46,697 bases of DNA, from assembly GCF_030652775.1 (NCBI RefSeq), contig NZ_JAUSPS010000092.1, positions 1 to 46,697 on the forward strand, read 5' to 3'. Positions 9,327 through 19,033 of the stretch are shown piece after piece. The notes beneath the pieces were generated by a model. The model was given only the letters and a program-made list of their open reading frames with translations, did no database searches and was not told the DNA's origin. The first letter of the stretch is position 1; each line of letters opens with the position of its first letter. Position numbers and translations under genes: made by a program. Origin of the DNA: Acetobacterium sp. (GTDB taxonomy: Bacteria > Bacillota > Clostridia > Eubacteriales > Eubacteriaceae).

Positions 9327-9355
9327 TTGTTTTTAAATTAAAGATGGGGTATAAT
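9327..9355 (+). promoter_or_regulatory. promoter of the cggR-gapA operon
   Basis: TTGTTT (9327-9332) and TATAAT (9350-9355) are separated by 17 bases, a strong housekeeping promoter match. Transcription would begin near 9362, inside the palindromic operator that follows. A T-run at 9318-9323, with AGACCATTACC at the end of rpoN partly complementary to GGTTTTGGTCT at 9308-9318, may form a loose rpoN terminator just upstream. Confidence 0.7.
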
Positions 9356-9357
9356 GA

Positions 9358-9378
9358 TTTTGTCCCAGTGGGACAAAA
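9358..9378 (+). promoter_or_regulatory. CggR-type operator palindrome
   Basis: Two perfect 10-base arms, TTTTGTCCCA and TGGGACAAAA, surround a single G. The GGGAC/GTCCC core matches what is known of CggR sites in Bacillus. The site covers the predicted start of transcription and precedes the cggR-like gene by about 30 bases, so a bound repressor would block the promoter: autoregulation is the simplest reading. Confidence 0.75.
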
Positions 9379-9409
9379 GTGAGCATGTATCCGAAAGAAG
9401 GGTGATTCT

Positions 9410-10471
9410 GTGTCAAATCAATTAAAAATCAGTAAGGAAGTCATTGAACTTCAACAGCTTGTCGCTCCGGAAGTGAATCGTCTCATTGAAATGCGTTACA
9501 ATATTTTGTCAACCATCAGCAGTGAGCAGCCCATCGGACGGAGAAATCTTGCCTTTGTTCTCGATATGAGCGAGCGTCAGGTTCGCAATGAAATCGATTT
9601 TTTTCAAACCCAAAAGCTTGTTTCAGTGGAACGGCAGGGGGTCGTGATCACCGATGCGGGTAAGGCAGCGCTGATCCAGTTAAAGGGTTTGCTTTATACC
9701 TACAACGGCCTGGAACAATTGGAAAAAGAGCTGATGGATCGTCTCCATCTCAAACGGGTGATTATTTGTCCCGGAGACATGGATATGAATTATGAAGTCT
9801 TGCGATTTATGGGACGTTCCGGAGCAAAATATGTTTTGTCAGTGATGAAATATAAAGATACCCTGGCACTGACTGGCGGAAGCTGTACCGCAGCCGTAGC
9901 CGATGAAATGCGGGAAGCCTTTTATCCCGACGTATACGTCATTCCCGCCCGCGGCGGGATCGGAAAAAGCCATTCCACGCAAGCTAACAACGTGGTGGCC
10001 GAAATGGGTCTAAAGCTCCATTCAAATTATGAGCTCCTCCATTTGCCGGATAATATCGATCAACGACTATTGGAAGCATTAAAAGATTATCCGGAAATAA
10101 AAAGGGTATTCAATAAGATGGACAACATCGATATTTTTATCTTCGGACTGGGTCGAGCCGATGTGCTGGCCGACTGGCGGAATCTGGCAACTGCCGATAA
10201 ACGGAAAATTTTGGAACAAGGAGCTGTGTCGGAAGCTTTTGGACATTACTTTGATATTAATGGCCAGGTTATTTCACCATCAAGTACGATTGGCATCGGG
10301 ATCGACAATTTCAAAAAAATACCCCATGTCATTGCAGTAGCTGGCGGGGTCACCAAGGCTGAGTCGATTATTTCGATCAGTCGGATTCGTGAAAACATTG
10401 TCCTGATCACCGATGAAAGCGCAGCCAGAGAAATATTAAGAAAATTGCAAACCATGTCAGACACAAAATAG
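9410..10471 (+). CDS. cggR: SorC-family regulator, central glycolytic genes regulator CggR
   Basis: CggR represses the gapA operon and is released by fructose-1,6-bisphosphate. The 353-residue product has an N-terminal winged helix (residues about 25-85, with the recognition part RNLAFVLDMSERQVRNEID) and a SorC-type sugar-phosphate-binding domain (GGSCTAAVADEM, PARGGIGKSHSTQANNVV, and IAVAGGVTKAESIISISR near the end). The GTG start at 9410 has GAAAGAAGGG upstream. It lies directly before gapA, pgk, tpiA and gpmI, exactly the known context, with a palindromic operator at its promoter. Ligand identity is inferred from the family. Confidence 0.92.
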   Translation: MSNQLKISKEVIELQQLVAPEVNRLIEMRYNILSTISSEQPIGRRNLAFVLDMSERQVRNEIDFFQTQKLVSVERQGVVITDAGKAALIQLKGLLYTYNGLEQLEKELMDRLHLKRVIICPGDMDMNYEVLRFMGRSGAKYVLSVMKYKDTLALTGGSCTAAVADEMREAFYPDVYVIPARGGIGKSHSTQANNVVAEMGLKLHSNYELLHLPDNIDQRLLEALKDYPEIKRVFNKMDNIDIFIFGLGRADVLADWRNLATADKRKILEQGAVSEAFGHYFDINGQVISPSSTIGIGIDNFKKIPHVIAVAGGVTKAESIISISRIRENIVLITDESAAREILRKLQTMSDTK

Positions 10472-10482
10472 TGCGTGTTTGA

Positions 10483-11532
<1,050 letters not shown>

Positions 11533-11579
11533 TCACCTAAATAACTTAAAAAAATAATTAAATAACCTACAAAAAACTT

Positions 11580-11618
11580 TTCAGAAGCTTATGCAAAAAC
11601 ATTGCAAAAGCTTCTGAA
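11580..11618 (+). repeat. hairpin after gapA
   Basis: TTCAGAAGCTT (11580-11590) pairs with AAGCTTCTGAA (11608-11618), with a smaller nested stem (TGCAA/TTGCA) inside the loop. No T-run follows on the + strand, so it fits an mRNA end-stabilising or processing structure better than an intrinsic terminator. Confidence 0.5.
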
Positions 11619-11671
11619 ATTGTTTATAAGAAAATTAAAAAACAACCGTTTAGGAATAAAACAAAAAGCAG

Positions 11672-11767
11672 TACCGACAATTGTTACATCATGTTGTATG
11701 CATCGGGGCGGACACGGCAGCGCCTGTCCGAGGCCGCAGCATACAACAGATTAACAATTGGTCGGTA
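11672..11767. repeat. long nested inverted repeat between gapA and pgk
   Basis: Three nested stems share one centre: TACCGACAATTGTTA (11672-11686) with TAACAATTGGTCGGTA (11752-11767, one bulged base); TGTTGTATGC (11692-11701) with GCATACAACA (11739-11748); CGGACA (11709-11714) with TGTCCG (11725-11730). Together they can fold into one rod about 96 bases long, ending 45 bases before pgk. No T-run follows. Could be a miniature transposable element, an RNA control element or a processing site. Confidence 0.6.
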
Positions 11768-11812
11768 CGGTAGCTTGCGATAACTGAATCTATAAACCGA
11801 GAGGATAAGAAG

Positions 11813-13003
11813 ATGAGTAAAAAAACAGTATCTGATATCGATTTAAAAGGAAAAAAAGTTTTAATGCGGGCAGACTTTAATGTGCCATTGGATGAAAACG
11901 GCGTCATTACCGATGAAACCCGGATCACAGCAGCATTGCCAACGATTAATTATATTCTGGAGCAGGGAGGATCACTGATTTTAATGTCGCATATGGGTCG
12001 ACCCAAAAATCAGCCGAACCCTAAATATTCGCTGGAACCAGTCGCAAAAAAACTGTCTGAATTACTGAAAAAAGAAGTGATTTTCAATGATGACGGAGCA
12101 GTTACTGGCTCGGTCACCGTTGCAGCTGCAGCGGGTCTAAAACCAGGCGACGTACTGTTACTTCAAAACACCCGTTTCCGGGGCGAAGAAGAGAAGAATG
12201 ACCATGGCTTTTCCAAAGAGCTGGCTGACCTGGGCGATGTTTTTGTCAACGATGCCTTTGGAACCGCTCACCGTGCCCATGCATCAACCGTCGGGATTGC
12301 TGAATTTTTACCCGGCGTTTCCGGCTTCCTGATTCAGAAAGAACTGGATTTTATGGGAAAAGCTCTGGAAAAACCGGAACGCCCCTTTGTCGCCATCCTG
12401 GGCGGCTCAAAAGTTTCAGACAAGATTGGGGTGATCAACAATCTGCTGGAAAAGGTCGATACTTTGATCATCGGTGGCGGAATGGCCTTCACCTTCCTGA
12501 AAGCCCAAGGTTATGAAATTGGAAAATCCCTGCTGGAAGAAGATAAAATGGAACTGGCAAATGAGTTAGTTACTAAAGCCAAAGCAAAAGGGGTTAACCT
12601 GCTATTGCCAGTGGATGTCGTTGCCGCCGAAACCTTTGCCGCCGATGCCCCATTTGTGGTGGTGGATATCAATGCCATCCCTGCTAATTCATTGGGACTG
12701 GATATCGGCCCGGTAACCGCAGCCACCTTTACTAAAGCAATTCTGGGCGCCAAAACAGTGATCTGGAACGGCCCGATGGGCGTATTTGAAATGCCAGCCT
12801 TTGCTAAAGGAACAGAAGCAGTGGCAAAAGCGATGTCGGATTCGGATGCGATTACCATCATCGGCGGCGGAGACTCTGCCGCTGCGGTTAAAATCCTCGG
12901 CTACGAAGATGGTATGAGTCATATTTCCACCGGCGGCGGCGCCTCACTGGAATTTCTCGAAGGAAAAAAACTGCCCGGTATTGAAATCTTACAGGATAAA
13001 TAG
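11813..13003 (+). CDS. pgk: phosphoglycerate kinase
   Basis: Transfers the acyl phosphate of 1,3-bisphosphoglycerate to ADP. The 396-residue length is normal for bacterial PGK. Visible motifs are the N-terminal substrate site [15 protein letters not shown], the segment [19 protein letters not shown], the hinge/nucleotide region [15 protein letters not shown], and the C-terminal [12 protein letters not shown] with [20 protein letters not shown] precedes the ATG. It follows the long hairpin after gapA and is 9 bases from tpiA. Confidence 0.97.
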   Translation: MSKKTVSDIDLKGKKVLMRADFNVPLDENGVITDETRITAALPTINYILEQGGSLILMSHMGRPKNQPNPKYSLEPVAKKLSELLKKEVIFNDDGAVTGSVTVAAAAGLKPGDVLLLQNTRFRGEEEKNDHGFSKELADLGDVFVNDAFGTAHRAHASTVGIAEFLPGVSGFLIQKELDFMGKALEKPERPFVAILGGSKVSDKIGVINNLLEKVDTLIIGGGMAFTFLKAQGYEIGKSLLEEDKMELANELVTKAKAKGVNLLLPVDVVAAETFAADAPFVVVDINAIPANSLGLDIGPVTAATFTKAILGAKTVIWNGPMGVFEMPAFAKGTEAVAKAMSDSDAITIIGGGDSAAAVKILGYEDGMSHISTGGGASLEFLEGKKLPGIEILQDK

Positions 13004-13012
13004 AAGGAGAAT

Positions 13013-13753
13013 ATGATGAGAAAACCAATTATTGCTGGAAACTGGAAAATGAATAATGATATTTTTGAAACTGAAAAATTGATGAACACGCTGTTGCCAT
13101 TGGTGGCAGGCGCAGAAGCCGAAGTGGTTTTTTGTCCCACCTATTTAGGTTTACAAAAAGCCGTAGAAATGGCCAAAGATTCTAATGTTGGCATTGGCGC
13201 TCAAAATATGCACTTTGAAAAAAATGGTGCCTTCACTGGAGAAATTTCCGGCGAAATGCTGCAAGCGATTGGCGTCAAATATGTCTTGATCGGCCACTCG
13301 GAAAGACGGGAGTATTTTAACGAAACTGACGAAAATGTCAATAAAAAAGCCATTAAAGCCTTGGCTCTGGGAATCACCCCAATCGTTTGCTGCGGCGAAA
13401 CCCTGGCAGAACGAGAAAGCGGAAAAGCCGAAGCTAAGGTGGTTGGTCAGATGGAAGCCGGTCTCAATGGCATTGCCGACATCACCAAGGTCGTCGTCGC
13501 CTACGAACCGATCTGGGCGATCGGCACTGGCAAAACAGCCAGCAAAGAAGAAGCCAACGAAGCCTGCGGCTGGGTACGCCAAACCATCGCCAAAATGTTT
13601 GGTGAAGACGCCGCCCAAAAAGTCCGCATTCAATACGGCGGCTCCGTCAATCCGGAAAACGTTAAAGACCTGATGGCCATGGACAACATCGACGGCGCCC
13701 TGGTCGGTGGCGCCGCCCTAAAACCAACATTCTCGGAGATTGTGAAATTTTAA
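13013..13753 (+). CDS. tpiA: triosephosphate isomerase
   Basis: Interconverts dihydroxyacetone phosphate and glyceraldehyde-3-phosphate. The 246-residue TIM barrel shows the active-site Lys12 in GNWKMN, His95 in IGHSERRE, the catalytic Glu165 in AYEPIWAIGTGK with the flexible loop following, and the phosphate-binding YGGSV and GALVGGAAL near the C-terminus. Two ATGs lie side by side (13013 and 13016); AGAAGGAGA is suitably placed for either. Transcribed with pgk. Confidence 0.97.
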   Translation: MMRKPIIAGNWKMNNDIFETEKLMNTLLPLVAGAEAEVVFCPTYLGLQKAVEMAKDSNVGIGAQNMHFEKNGAFTGEISGEMLQAIGVKYVLIGHSERREYFNETDENVNKKAIKALALGITPIVCCGETLAERESGKAEAKVVGQMEAGLNGIADITKVVVAYEPIWAIGTGKTASKEEANEACGWVRQTIAKMFGEDAAQKVRIQYGGSVNPENVKDLMAMDNIDGALVGGAALKPTFSEIVKF

Positions 13754-13778
13754 TTTTATTCTTATTTCAAGAATAAAA
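13754..13778 (+). terminator. weak AT-rich hairpin after tpiA
   Basis: TTTTATTCTT and AAGAATAAAA form a 10-base-pair, nearly all A-T stem around ATTTC, starting right after the tpiA stop. No U-run follows on the + strand. It may mark the end of the cggR-tpiA transcript or act only as a 3' structure. Confidence 0.35.
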
Positions 13779-13842
13779 GAGAAGATTAGTTAATTACCAA
13801 CAATAAGATAAATAAAAAATCGAACAATGGTTGCTTTGATGT

Positions 13843-13928
13843 CAGTTTCACAAACAATTTTGTAACGTGTAGGCGAACAGTCGATAGACTGTACGACGTA
13901 CAGTGTAGAAATTGTTTCGTGCAAACTG
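13843..13928. repeat. long imperfect inverted repeat before gpmI
   Basis: CAGTTTCACAAACAATTT (13843-13860) pairs, with two bulged bases, with AAATTGTTTCGTGCAAACTG (13909-13928), and an inner perfect stem ACAGTC-GATA-GACTGT (13877-13892) shares its centre. The rod is about 86 bases long and ends 65 bases before the gpmI start. Its build resembles the hairpin between gapA and pgk. Function unknown. Confidence 0.55.
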
Positions 13929-13993
13929 GCAGCGAAGCTCACGGTAGTTTTGTTATGGATCTTAATCAATATTTGACCGAAAGGTGTGATCAT

Positions 13994-15529
13994 ATGAATA
14001 AAAATTTAACTGCCCTGATTATTCTGGATGGCTACGGCTTTACCAGATGTACTGAGGGCAACGCCGTTGAACAGGCCCAAACACCGTTTCTGGACACTAT
14101 CTCCCAGGTCTATCCCCATACCCTAATCACCGCCAGTGGCCTTGGCGTTGGTCTGCCCGAAGGTCAGATGGGTAATTCTGAGGTTGGCCATTTAAATCTG
14201 GGGGCTGGCCGGATCGTCTATCAGGAACTGACCCGGATTACCAAATCCATCGAAGATGGCGATTTTTTTACTAACCCCGCCTTCCTAGCTGGTATTCGCT
14301 CAGCCAAAGAAAACGATGGTGCGCTGCACCTGATGGGCTTATTGTCCGATGGTGGGGTTCACAGCCATGAATGCCATCTTTACGCATTACTGAACCTGGC
14401 CAAAAAACAGGGCTTAAAACGGGTCTATGTCCACTGTCTGATGGATGGCCGGGATACCGCCCCTGACAGCGGGATTGGCCATATCAAATCGTTGGAAGCT
14501 AAGATGGCTCAATTGGGAGTGGGGAAAATCGCCACTGTCATGGGTCGTTACTATGCCATGGATCGTGACAATCGCTGGGATCGGGTCGAAAAAGCCTATG
14601 ATGCCATGACGATGGGAGCCGGCAATCACGCCGCATCGGCTCGGCAAGTCATGGAAGAAACCTATGCGGCGAAGATCACCGATGAATTCGTCCTGCCAAC
14701 CATCATTGATACCGACGAAGACAAAGCGATCAAATCCAACGACACGATTATCTTTTTTAATTTCCGTCCCGACCGGGCCAGGGAATTAACCCGCGCCTTT
14801 ATCGATCCGGAGTTTAAGGAATTTAAGCGCAAAACCGGCTTTCTGGGTTTGAATTTTGTCACCATGACCCAATATGATAAATCCTTTGAAAATGTCTCGA
14901 TCGCCTATAAACCGGTGACCATCGAAAATACCCTAGGCGAATATCTCAGCAATCTCGGCATCCCGCAGCTGCGTATTGCCGAAACCGAAAAGTATGCTCA
15001 TGTGACCTATTTCTTCAATGGTGGCCTGGAAAAGCAATATCCGATGGAAGATCGGATTCTGGTGCCTTCGCCCCACGTGGCAACCTATGATCTGCAGCCG
15101 GAGATGAGTGCTTATGAGGTGACGGATAAAGCTGTGGCAGCGGTAGATAGCGAAAAATATCAGCTGATGATCCTCAATTTTGCCAATGCCGATATGGTTG
15201 GCCACACCGGCATTTTCGAAGCCGCTGAGCAAGCCGTTCAGGTGGTTGATACATGTGCGAAAAAAGTCATTACGGCGATTCTGGAAAAAGGCGGCAAGGT
15301 GATTGTCACCGCCGATCATGGCAATGCTGAAAAAATGATCGACTATCAAACCCATATGCCGTTTACCGCCCATACCTCCAATCAGGTCAAGTGCATTCTC
15401 CTCGGTGCTGGCAATGTGACCCTGAGAGATGATGGCCGGCTGGCCGATGTCGCTCCCACCTTACTGGATTTGATGGGACTGCCCAAACCGGTCGAAATGA
15501 CTGGTGAAACGCTAATTAAGGCCGAATAA
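13994..15529 (+). CDS. gpmI: 2,3-bisphosphoglycerate-independent phosphoglycerate mutase
   Basis: Interconverts 3- and 2-phosphoglycerate with two Mn2+ ions and a phosphoserine intermediate. The product has LDGYGF near the N-terminus (metal-binding Asp), the phosphorylated Ser62 in GQMGNSEVGHLNLGAGR, MDGRDTAP, the metal ligands in NFANADMVGHTG and TADHGNAEKM, and HTSNQVKCILLG. I start at the ATG at 13994 (511 residues, family-typical) with GAAAGGTG just upstream; an open extension to 13919 would add 25 residues from the hairpin region and is unlikely. A 240-base leader separates it from tpiA. Enolase, often next, is not in the window. Confidence 0.95.
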   Translation: MNKNLTALIILDGYGFTRCTEGNAVEQAQTPFLDTISQVYPHTLITASGLGVGLPEGQMGNSEVGHLNLGAGRIVYQELTRITKSIEDGDFFTNPAFLAGIRSAKENDGALHLMGLLSDGGVHSHECHLYALLNLAKKQGLKRVYVHCLMDGRDTAPDSGIGHIKSLEAKMAQLGVGKIATVMGRYYAMDRDNRWDRVEKAYDAMTMGAGNHAASARQVMEETYAAKITDEFVLPTIIDTDEDKAIKSNDTIIFFNFRPDRARELTRAFIDPEFKEFKRKTGFLGLNFVTMTQYDKSFENVSIAYKPVTIENTLGEYLSNLGIPQLRIAETEKYAHVTYFFNGGLEKQYPMEDRILVPSPHVATYDLQPEMSAYEVTDKAVAAVDSEKYQLMILNFANADMVGHTGIFEAAEQAVQVVDTCAKKVITAILEKGGKVIVTADHGNAEKMIDYQTHMPFTAHTSNQVKCILLGAGNVTLRDDGRLADVAPTLLDLMGLPKPVEMTGETLIKAE

Positions 15530-15566
15530 AGTAAAAATACAAAAGCTGTGACCGTTTACATAGGAA

Positions 15567-15589
15567 AAGTCTCGACTGAGACTTTTTTT
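15567..15589 (+). terminator. rho-independent terminator after gpmI
   Basis: AAGTCTC and GAGACTT form a 7-base-pair stem around GACT, followed by a run of T to 15589. It closes the glycolytic gene group. Confidence 0.88.
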
Positions 15590-15593
15590 ATGA

Positions 15594-15622
15594 TTGAAAA
15601 TGTTTTTTGGTTATGATATTAT
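15594..15622 (+). promoter_or_regulatory. promoter of secG
   Basis: TTGAAA (15594-15599) and TATTAT (15617-15622) are 17 bases apart, directly after the gpmI terminator and about 33 bases before the secG start. Strong housekeeping match. Confidence 0.65.
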
Positions 15623-15654
15623 AACGTGCACGATTATTTACGGAGGTGATACTA

Positions 15655-15882
15655 ATGAAAGAAGCTTTACTGGTCGTTTTAATAATTTCCAGCCTGGTTC
15701 TTGTTGCTGCGATACTTCTGTCGCCAGGAAAAACAGCAGGGATGTCAGGAGCCATCGCAGGTGGTGCTGAGACCTTATTTGGAAAGAAAAAAGCAAAGGG
15801 ATTTGAAGGTGTTTTAGAAAAAGCAACCAAAATCTCCGGCGTTTTATTCATGTTGTCGGCATTCGTTTATTCAATCGTATAA
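15655..15882 (+). CDS. secG: preprotein translocase subunit SecG
   Basis: SecG assists the SecYEG channel in protein export. The 75-residue product has two membrane helices (residues about 2-22 and 55-74) flanking the conserved loop with LLSPGKTAGMSGAIAGGAETLFGKKKAKG, the SecG signature of a Gly-rich segment before LFG. I use the ATG at 15655 with CGGAGGTGA upstream; a GTG at 15646 sits inside the ribosome site. In many Firmicutes rnr and smpB follow; here hppA follows after about 50 bases, with a small GCATCT/AGATGC hairpin between. Confidence 0.92.
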   Translation: MKEALLVVLIISSLVLVAAILLSPGKTAGMSGAIAGGAETLFGKKKAKGFEGVLEKATKISGVLFMLSAFVYSIV

Positions 15883-15934
15883 TAACAGGCATCTGATTTA
15901 GAGAGATGCAAAAACTTACAGGGGGAAATTGAGA

Positions 15935-17905
15935 ATGGAATTATTGTTTCTGGCTCCAGCTATTGGAGTCGTGGCGTTGCTTGTTGCGCTTATTTTTGCA
16001 AAACGCGTAACTGCAGTTGACGCCGGTACAGACAGAATGAAAGAGATCGCGGGATATATCCACGAAGGTGCCATGGCATTCTTAAAACGTGAGTATAAAA
16101 TGATCGCAATTTTTGTCGCTGTCTTATTTGTTATTTTAACCGTTACACCTGGTTTAGGCTTAACAACCGCAATATGTTTCCTGGTTGGGGCTATTTTTTC
16201 AATCCTGGCCGGATTCTTCGGTATGCAGGTAGCCACTAAAGCCAACGTCAGAACTGCCAATGCAGCTGCGCAAAGCGGGATGAACAAAGCCCTTTCAGTG
16301 GCTTTTTCCGGTGGTGCTGTTATGGGTATGTGTGTTGTTGGACTGGGCTTACTGGGCGTCAGCGTCCTGTACTTATTATTTGGTGATGTGACCATTGTAA
16401 CCGGTTTTGGTCTGGGTGCATCTTCGATTGCGCTGTTTGGTCGTGTTGGTGGTGGTATCTATACCAAAGCTGCCGATGTCGGCGCTGACCTGGTTGGTAA
16501 GGTTGAAGCTGGTATTCCCGAAGATGATCCCCGTAACCCCGCTGTTATCGCTGATAACGTTGGTGATAACGTCGGTGATGTTGCTGGGATGGGTTCGGAT
16601 TTATTTGAGTCTTATGTTGGCTCAATTATCTCAGCCATTACCTTAGGCGTACTTGTTCTTGATGGTTATAATGGGATCTTATTCCCAATGCTTTTAGCAG
16701 CAACCGGTATTTTTGCTTCAATCATCGGGACATTCTTTGTTCGTGGTAAAGAAGGTTCAAACCCGCAACGAGCGCTGGACATGGGTACCTATGTCAGTGG
16801 TATTCTGGTTGTTGTTGCTTCTTTCTTTTTATCTAACTACTTTACAGGCGGATATTCAGCATTTATTGCGATTGTCGCCGGTTTGGCAGTCGGTATTGTT
16901 ATTGGTAAATTAACCGAATATTATACATCAGAACATTATAAACCAGTTCAACACATTGCTCAGCAATCAGAAACTGGAGCGGCTACCACCATTATCAGTG
17001 GTCTAGCTGTCGGGATGAAATCAACGATGTTCCCGATTTTAGCGATGTCAGTCGCAATTTTCGTTGCTTATGCAGCTTTCGGCCTTTTCGGTATTGCTTT
17101 AGCAGCGGTCGGAATGCTTTCTACCTGCGGGATGACCATTGCCGTTGATGCTTACGGTCCAATTGCCGATAATGCTGGCGGGATTGCGGAAATGGCCGAA
17201 ATGCCTAAAGAAGTCCGTGTAATCACCGACAAGCTGGATGCTGTTGGTAACACCACAGCCGCCATCGGTAAAGGTTTTGCCATTGGTTCTGCTGCTCTTA
17301 CTGCTTTAGCCCTGTTTGCATCTTATGCTCAAACAGTTGGTTTAGAAAGTATTGATATCTTAAACCCAAATGTTATCATTGGTATGTTTATCGGGGGGAT
17401 GTTACCATTCCTGTTCTCGGCCTTAACAATGGAAGCAGTTGGTTCTGCGGCCAATGAAATGATCGAAGAAGTGCGTCGACAGTTCCGCGAATTCCCAGGA
17501 ATTATGGAAGGCACACAAAAACCGGATTATGCAAAATGCGTTGATATTTCTACCGCTGCTGCTCTCCGTCAAATGATCGTCCCTGGTTTAATGGCAGTGG
17601 CTGCTCCTTTGGCCATGGGTCTGATTCTTGGAGCTGACGCACTCGGTGGACTTTTAGCCGGCGCTCTGGTTACCGGGGTATTAATGGCCATCTTTATGGC
17701 AAATGCTGGTGGTGCCTGGGATAATGCCAAGAAATATATTGAAGGCGGCGCTCATGGCGGAAAAGGCAGTGATGCCCATAAAGCTGCCGTAGTTGGCGAT
17801 ACCGTTGGCGATCCCTTCAAGGATACTTCCGGACCTTCCATCAATATTCTAATCAAACTGATGACCATCGTATCATTGGTATTTGCTCCATTATTCTTAA
17901 TCTAA
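15935..17905 (+). CDS. hppA: membrane-bound ion-pumping pyrophosphatase (K+-dependent, Na+-type likely)
   Basis: Couples pyrophosphate hydrolysis to ion export across the membrane. The 656-residue, multi-helix product has the hallmark catalytic segments [21 protein letters not shown] with [15 protein letters not shown], and near the C-terminus [14 protein letters not shown] with [14 protein letters not shown]. In [16 protein letters not shown] an Ala stands where K+-independent enzymes have Lys, so K+ dependence is expected. The Glu in DLFESYVGS is at the position found in Na+-pumping members, whereas plant H+ pumps have the Glu shifted four residues. Na+ pumping is therefore likely but not proved. 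The ATG at 15935 follows GGGGGAAA; a TTG at 15929 is too close. Confidence 0.93.
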   Translation: MELLFLAPAIGVVALLVALIFAKRVTAVDAGTDRMKEIAGYIHEGAMAFLKREYKMIAIFVAVLFVILTVTPGLGLTTAICFLVGAIFSILAGFFGMQVATKANVRTANAAAQSGMNKALSVAFSGGAVMGMCVVGLGLLGVSVLYLLFGDVTIVTGFGLGASSIALFGRVGGGIYTKAADVGADLVGKVEAGIPEDDPRNPAVIADNVGDNVGDVAGMGSDLFESYVGSIISAITLGVLVLDGYNGILFPMLLAATGIFASIIGTFFVRGKEGSNPQRALDMGTYVSGILVVVASFFLSNYFTGGYSAFIAIVAGLAVGIVIGKLTEYYTSEHYKPVQHIAQQSETGAATTIISGLAVGMKSTMFPILAMSVAIFVAYAAFGLFGIALAAVGMLSTCGMTIAVDAYGPIADNAGGIAEMAEMPKEVRVITDKLDAVGNTTAAIGKGFAIGSAALTALALFASYAQTVGLESIDILNPNVIIGMFIGGMLPFLFSALTMEAVGSAANEMIEEVRRQFREFPGIMEGTQKPDYAKCVDISTAAALRQMIVPGLMAVAAPLAMGLILGADALGGLLAGALVTGVLMAIFMANAGGAWDNAKKYIEGGAHGGKGSDAHKAAVVGDTVGDPFKDTSGPSINILIKLMTIVSLVFAPLFLI

Positions 17906-17921
17906 ACTAAGTCAAAGTGAA

Positions 17922-17997
17922 GCACAGGGGGACGGTTTTTCTTGTGTCAACATAATATTATTTAACAATGGGACACAAAAGAACCGTCCCCCTGTGC
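17922..17997. repeat. GGGGACGG palindromic repeat, cluster A part 1
   Basis: A 28-base unit (starts GCACAGGGGGACGG, ends TTCTTGTGTCA; 17922-17949) is followed after 22 AT-rich bases by its inverted form (GACACAAAAGAACCGTCC ... TGTGC; 17972-17997). The pair can fold into a stem of about 26 base pairs. Same unit as in clusters at 18100, 19034, 21884, 22126 and 26211. Confidence 0.9.
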
Positions 17998-18009
17998 GCC
18001 TGAAAAACG

Positions 18010-18046
18010 AGACCTGAATGCAATCACCGCATTCAGGTCTTTTTTT
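18010..18046 (+). terminator. rho-independent terminator after hppA
   Basis: AGACCTGAATGC pairs perfectly with GCATTCAGGTCT (12 base pairs, loop AATCACC) and six T residues follow. It lies after the first repeat unit, so the secG-hppA transcript would include that palindrome. Confidence 0.9.
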
Positions 18047-18099
18047 AGTTATGGCTGAGGTTAAGCGAACAAAATTTGGGTAAGCAGTAGGTGAGCAAA

Positions 18100-18256
18100 G
18101 CACAAGGGGACGGTTTTTCTTGTGTCAAAAGTTGAAGTAAGCACAGGGGGACGGTTTTTCTTGTGTCAAAAGTTGAAGTAAGCACAAGGGGACGGTTTTT
18201 CTTGTGTCAACCTTATAATCTTTATCAACTGACACAAAAGAACCGTCCCCTTGTGC
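18100..18256. repeat. GGGGACGG repeat array, cluster A part 2 (41-base period)
   Basis: Three direct copies of the 28-base unit begin at 18100, 18141 and 18182, an exact 41-base period made of the unit plus the spacer AAAGTTGAAGTAA. An inverted copy (18231-18256) closes the array after an AT-rich spacer. Copies differ mainly by A/G at the sixth base. Confidence 0.9.
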
Positions 18257-18314
18257 GAAGCGCATGCGATTCTTGAAACAAACTTAAAATTGTAACGCAA
18301 AATACATAAATCGA

Positions 18315-18343
18315 TTGACTGAATAATATTATAGAATTATAAT
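18315..18343 (+). promoter_or_regulatory. promoter of the ribbon-helix-helix gene
   Basis: TTGACT (18315-18320) and TATAAT (18338-18343) with a 17-base spacer: near-consensus. Transcription would start near 18350, giving a leader of only about 15 bases that contains AAAGGAGTGA. Confidence 0.8.
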
Positions 18344-18364
18344 TTATATAAAAGGAGTGATGAT

Positions 18365-19018
18365 ATGATAAAAAGTGTATACAGTTTAATGCTATTTGAC
18401 GAAATAGTCGAAAAAATAGACCAGATTGCCTATGAGAATAATACCAACCGCTCCCAACTGATCAATGATATCCTGGCTGAAAAAATCGGGCTGGTGACGC
18501 CGGAACAGAAAATCCAGAAAATTCTGGAACAACTGGACGAAAATTTCAGCGACACCCTATCGGTCAGTCAGATCAATAAAAATTCCAGCATTCAATTCGG
18601 CAAAAGTCTGAAATATAAGTACCGGCCCAAGGTGCGCTACAGCTATGAATTTATCAGTAGCAAGCGGGGCAAATATGCGGTACTGAAAATCAGTTCCCGA
18701 ACCAAATCTGAAAATCTGAATGATCATTTTGATGAATTTTTCAAGCTGATTGCCGGCATTGAAAAAGCCCAGCGAGCGGATCATGGAGATTTGGCAGAAA
18801 ATCTAACCAATCACAAATTTGTCCGGGCCTTTGAAGATGAGGGCGAACTGACCCAGGACATCGAAACCGTCACCGACAACCTGACCCGCTATTTAAAAAT
18901 GATCGACCGGGCGATGAATGTCTATTTTTCCAAAGTCGATGAAGCCGAAGCCAAAGAGCTCCTCAGCGTCCTGGAAGCCATTTATCGAGAAGATTACAAA
19001 AAAAACAACCACGATTAA
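18365..19018 (+). CDS. ribbon-helix-helix domain protein of unknown role
   Basis: The 217-residue product begins with a CopG/MetJ-like ribbon-helix-helix pattern: a short strand (SVYSLMLFDEIVEKIDQ) and two helices with NNTNRSQLINDILAEKIGL (residues about 1-45). This fold usually makes DNA-binding dimers. The rest is charged and helical, with a central region (YRPKVRYSYEFISSKRGKYAVLKISSRTKSENLNDHF) I do not recognise. No membrane segment is seen. It has its own near-consensus promoter and strong AAAGGAGTGA, stands alone, and lies between two arrays of the GGGGACGG palindrome. Transcriptional regulator is the likely class; the target is unknown. Confidence 0.75.
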   Translation: MIKSVYSLMLFDEIVEKIDQIAYENNTNRSQLINDILAEKIGLVTPEQKIQKILEQLDENFSDTLSVSQINKNSSIQFGKSLKYKYRPKVRYSYEFISSKRGKYAVLKISSRTKSENLNDHFDEFFKLIAGIEKAQRADHGDLAENLTNHKFVRAFEDEGELTQDIETVTDNLTRYLKMIDRAMNVYFSKVDEAEAKELLSVLEAIYREDYKKNNHD

Positions 19019-19033
19019 AGTAAAGCAAGTGGA

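Noticed and set aside
13151..13633. 160-residue minus-strand frame inside tpiA
   Set aside because: Antisense shadow; the + strand has all catalytic residues of triosephosphate isomerase.
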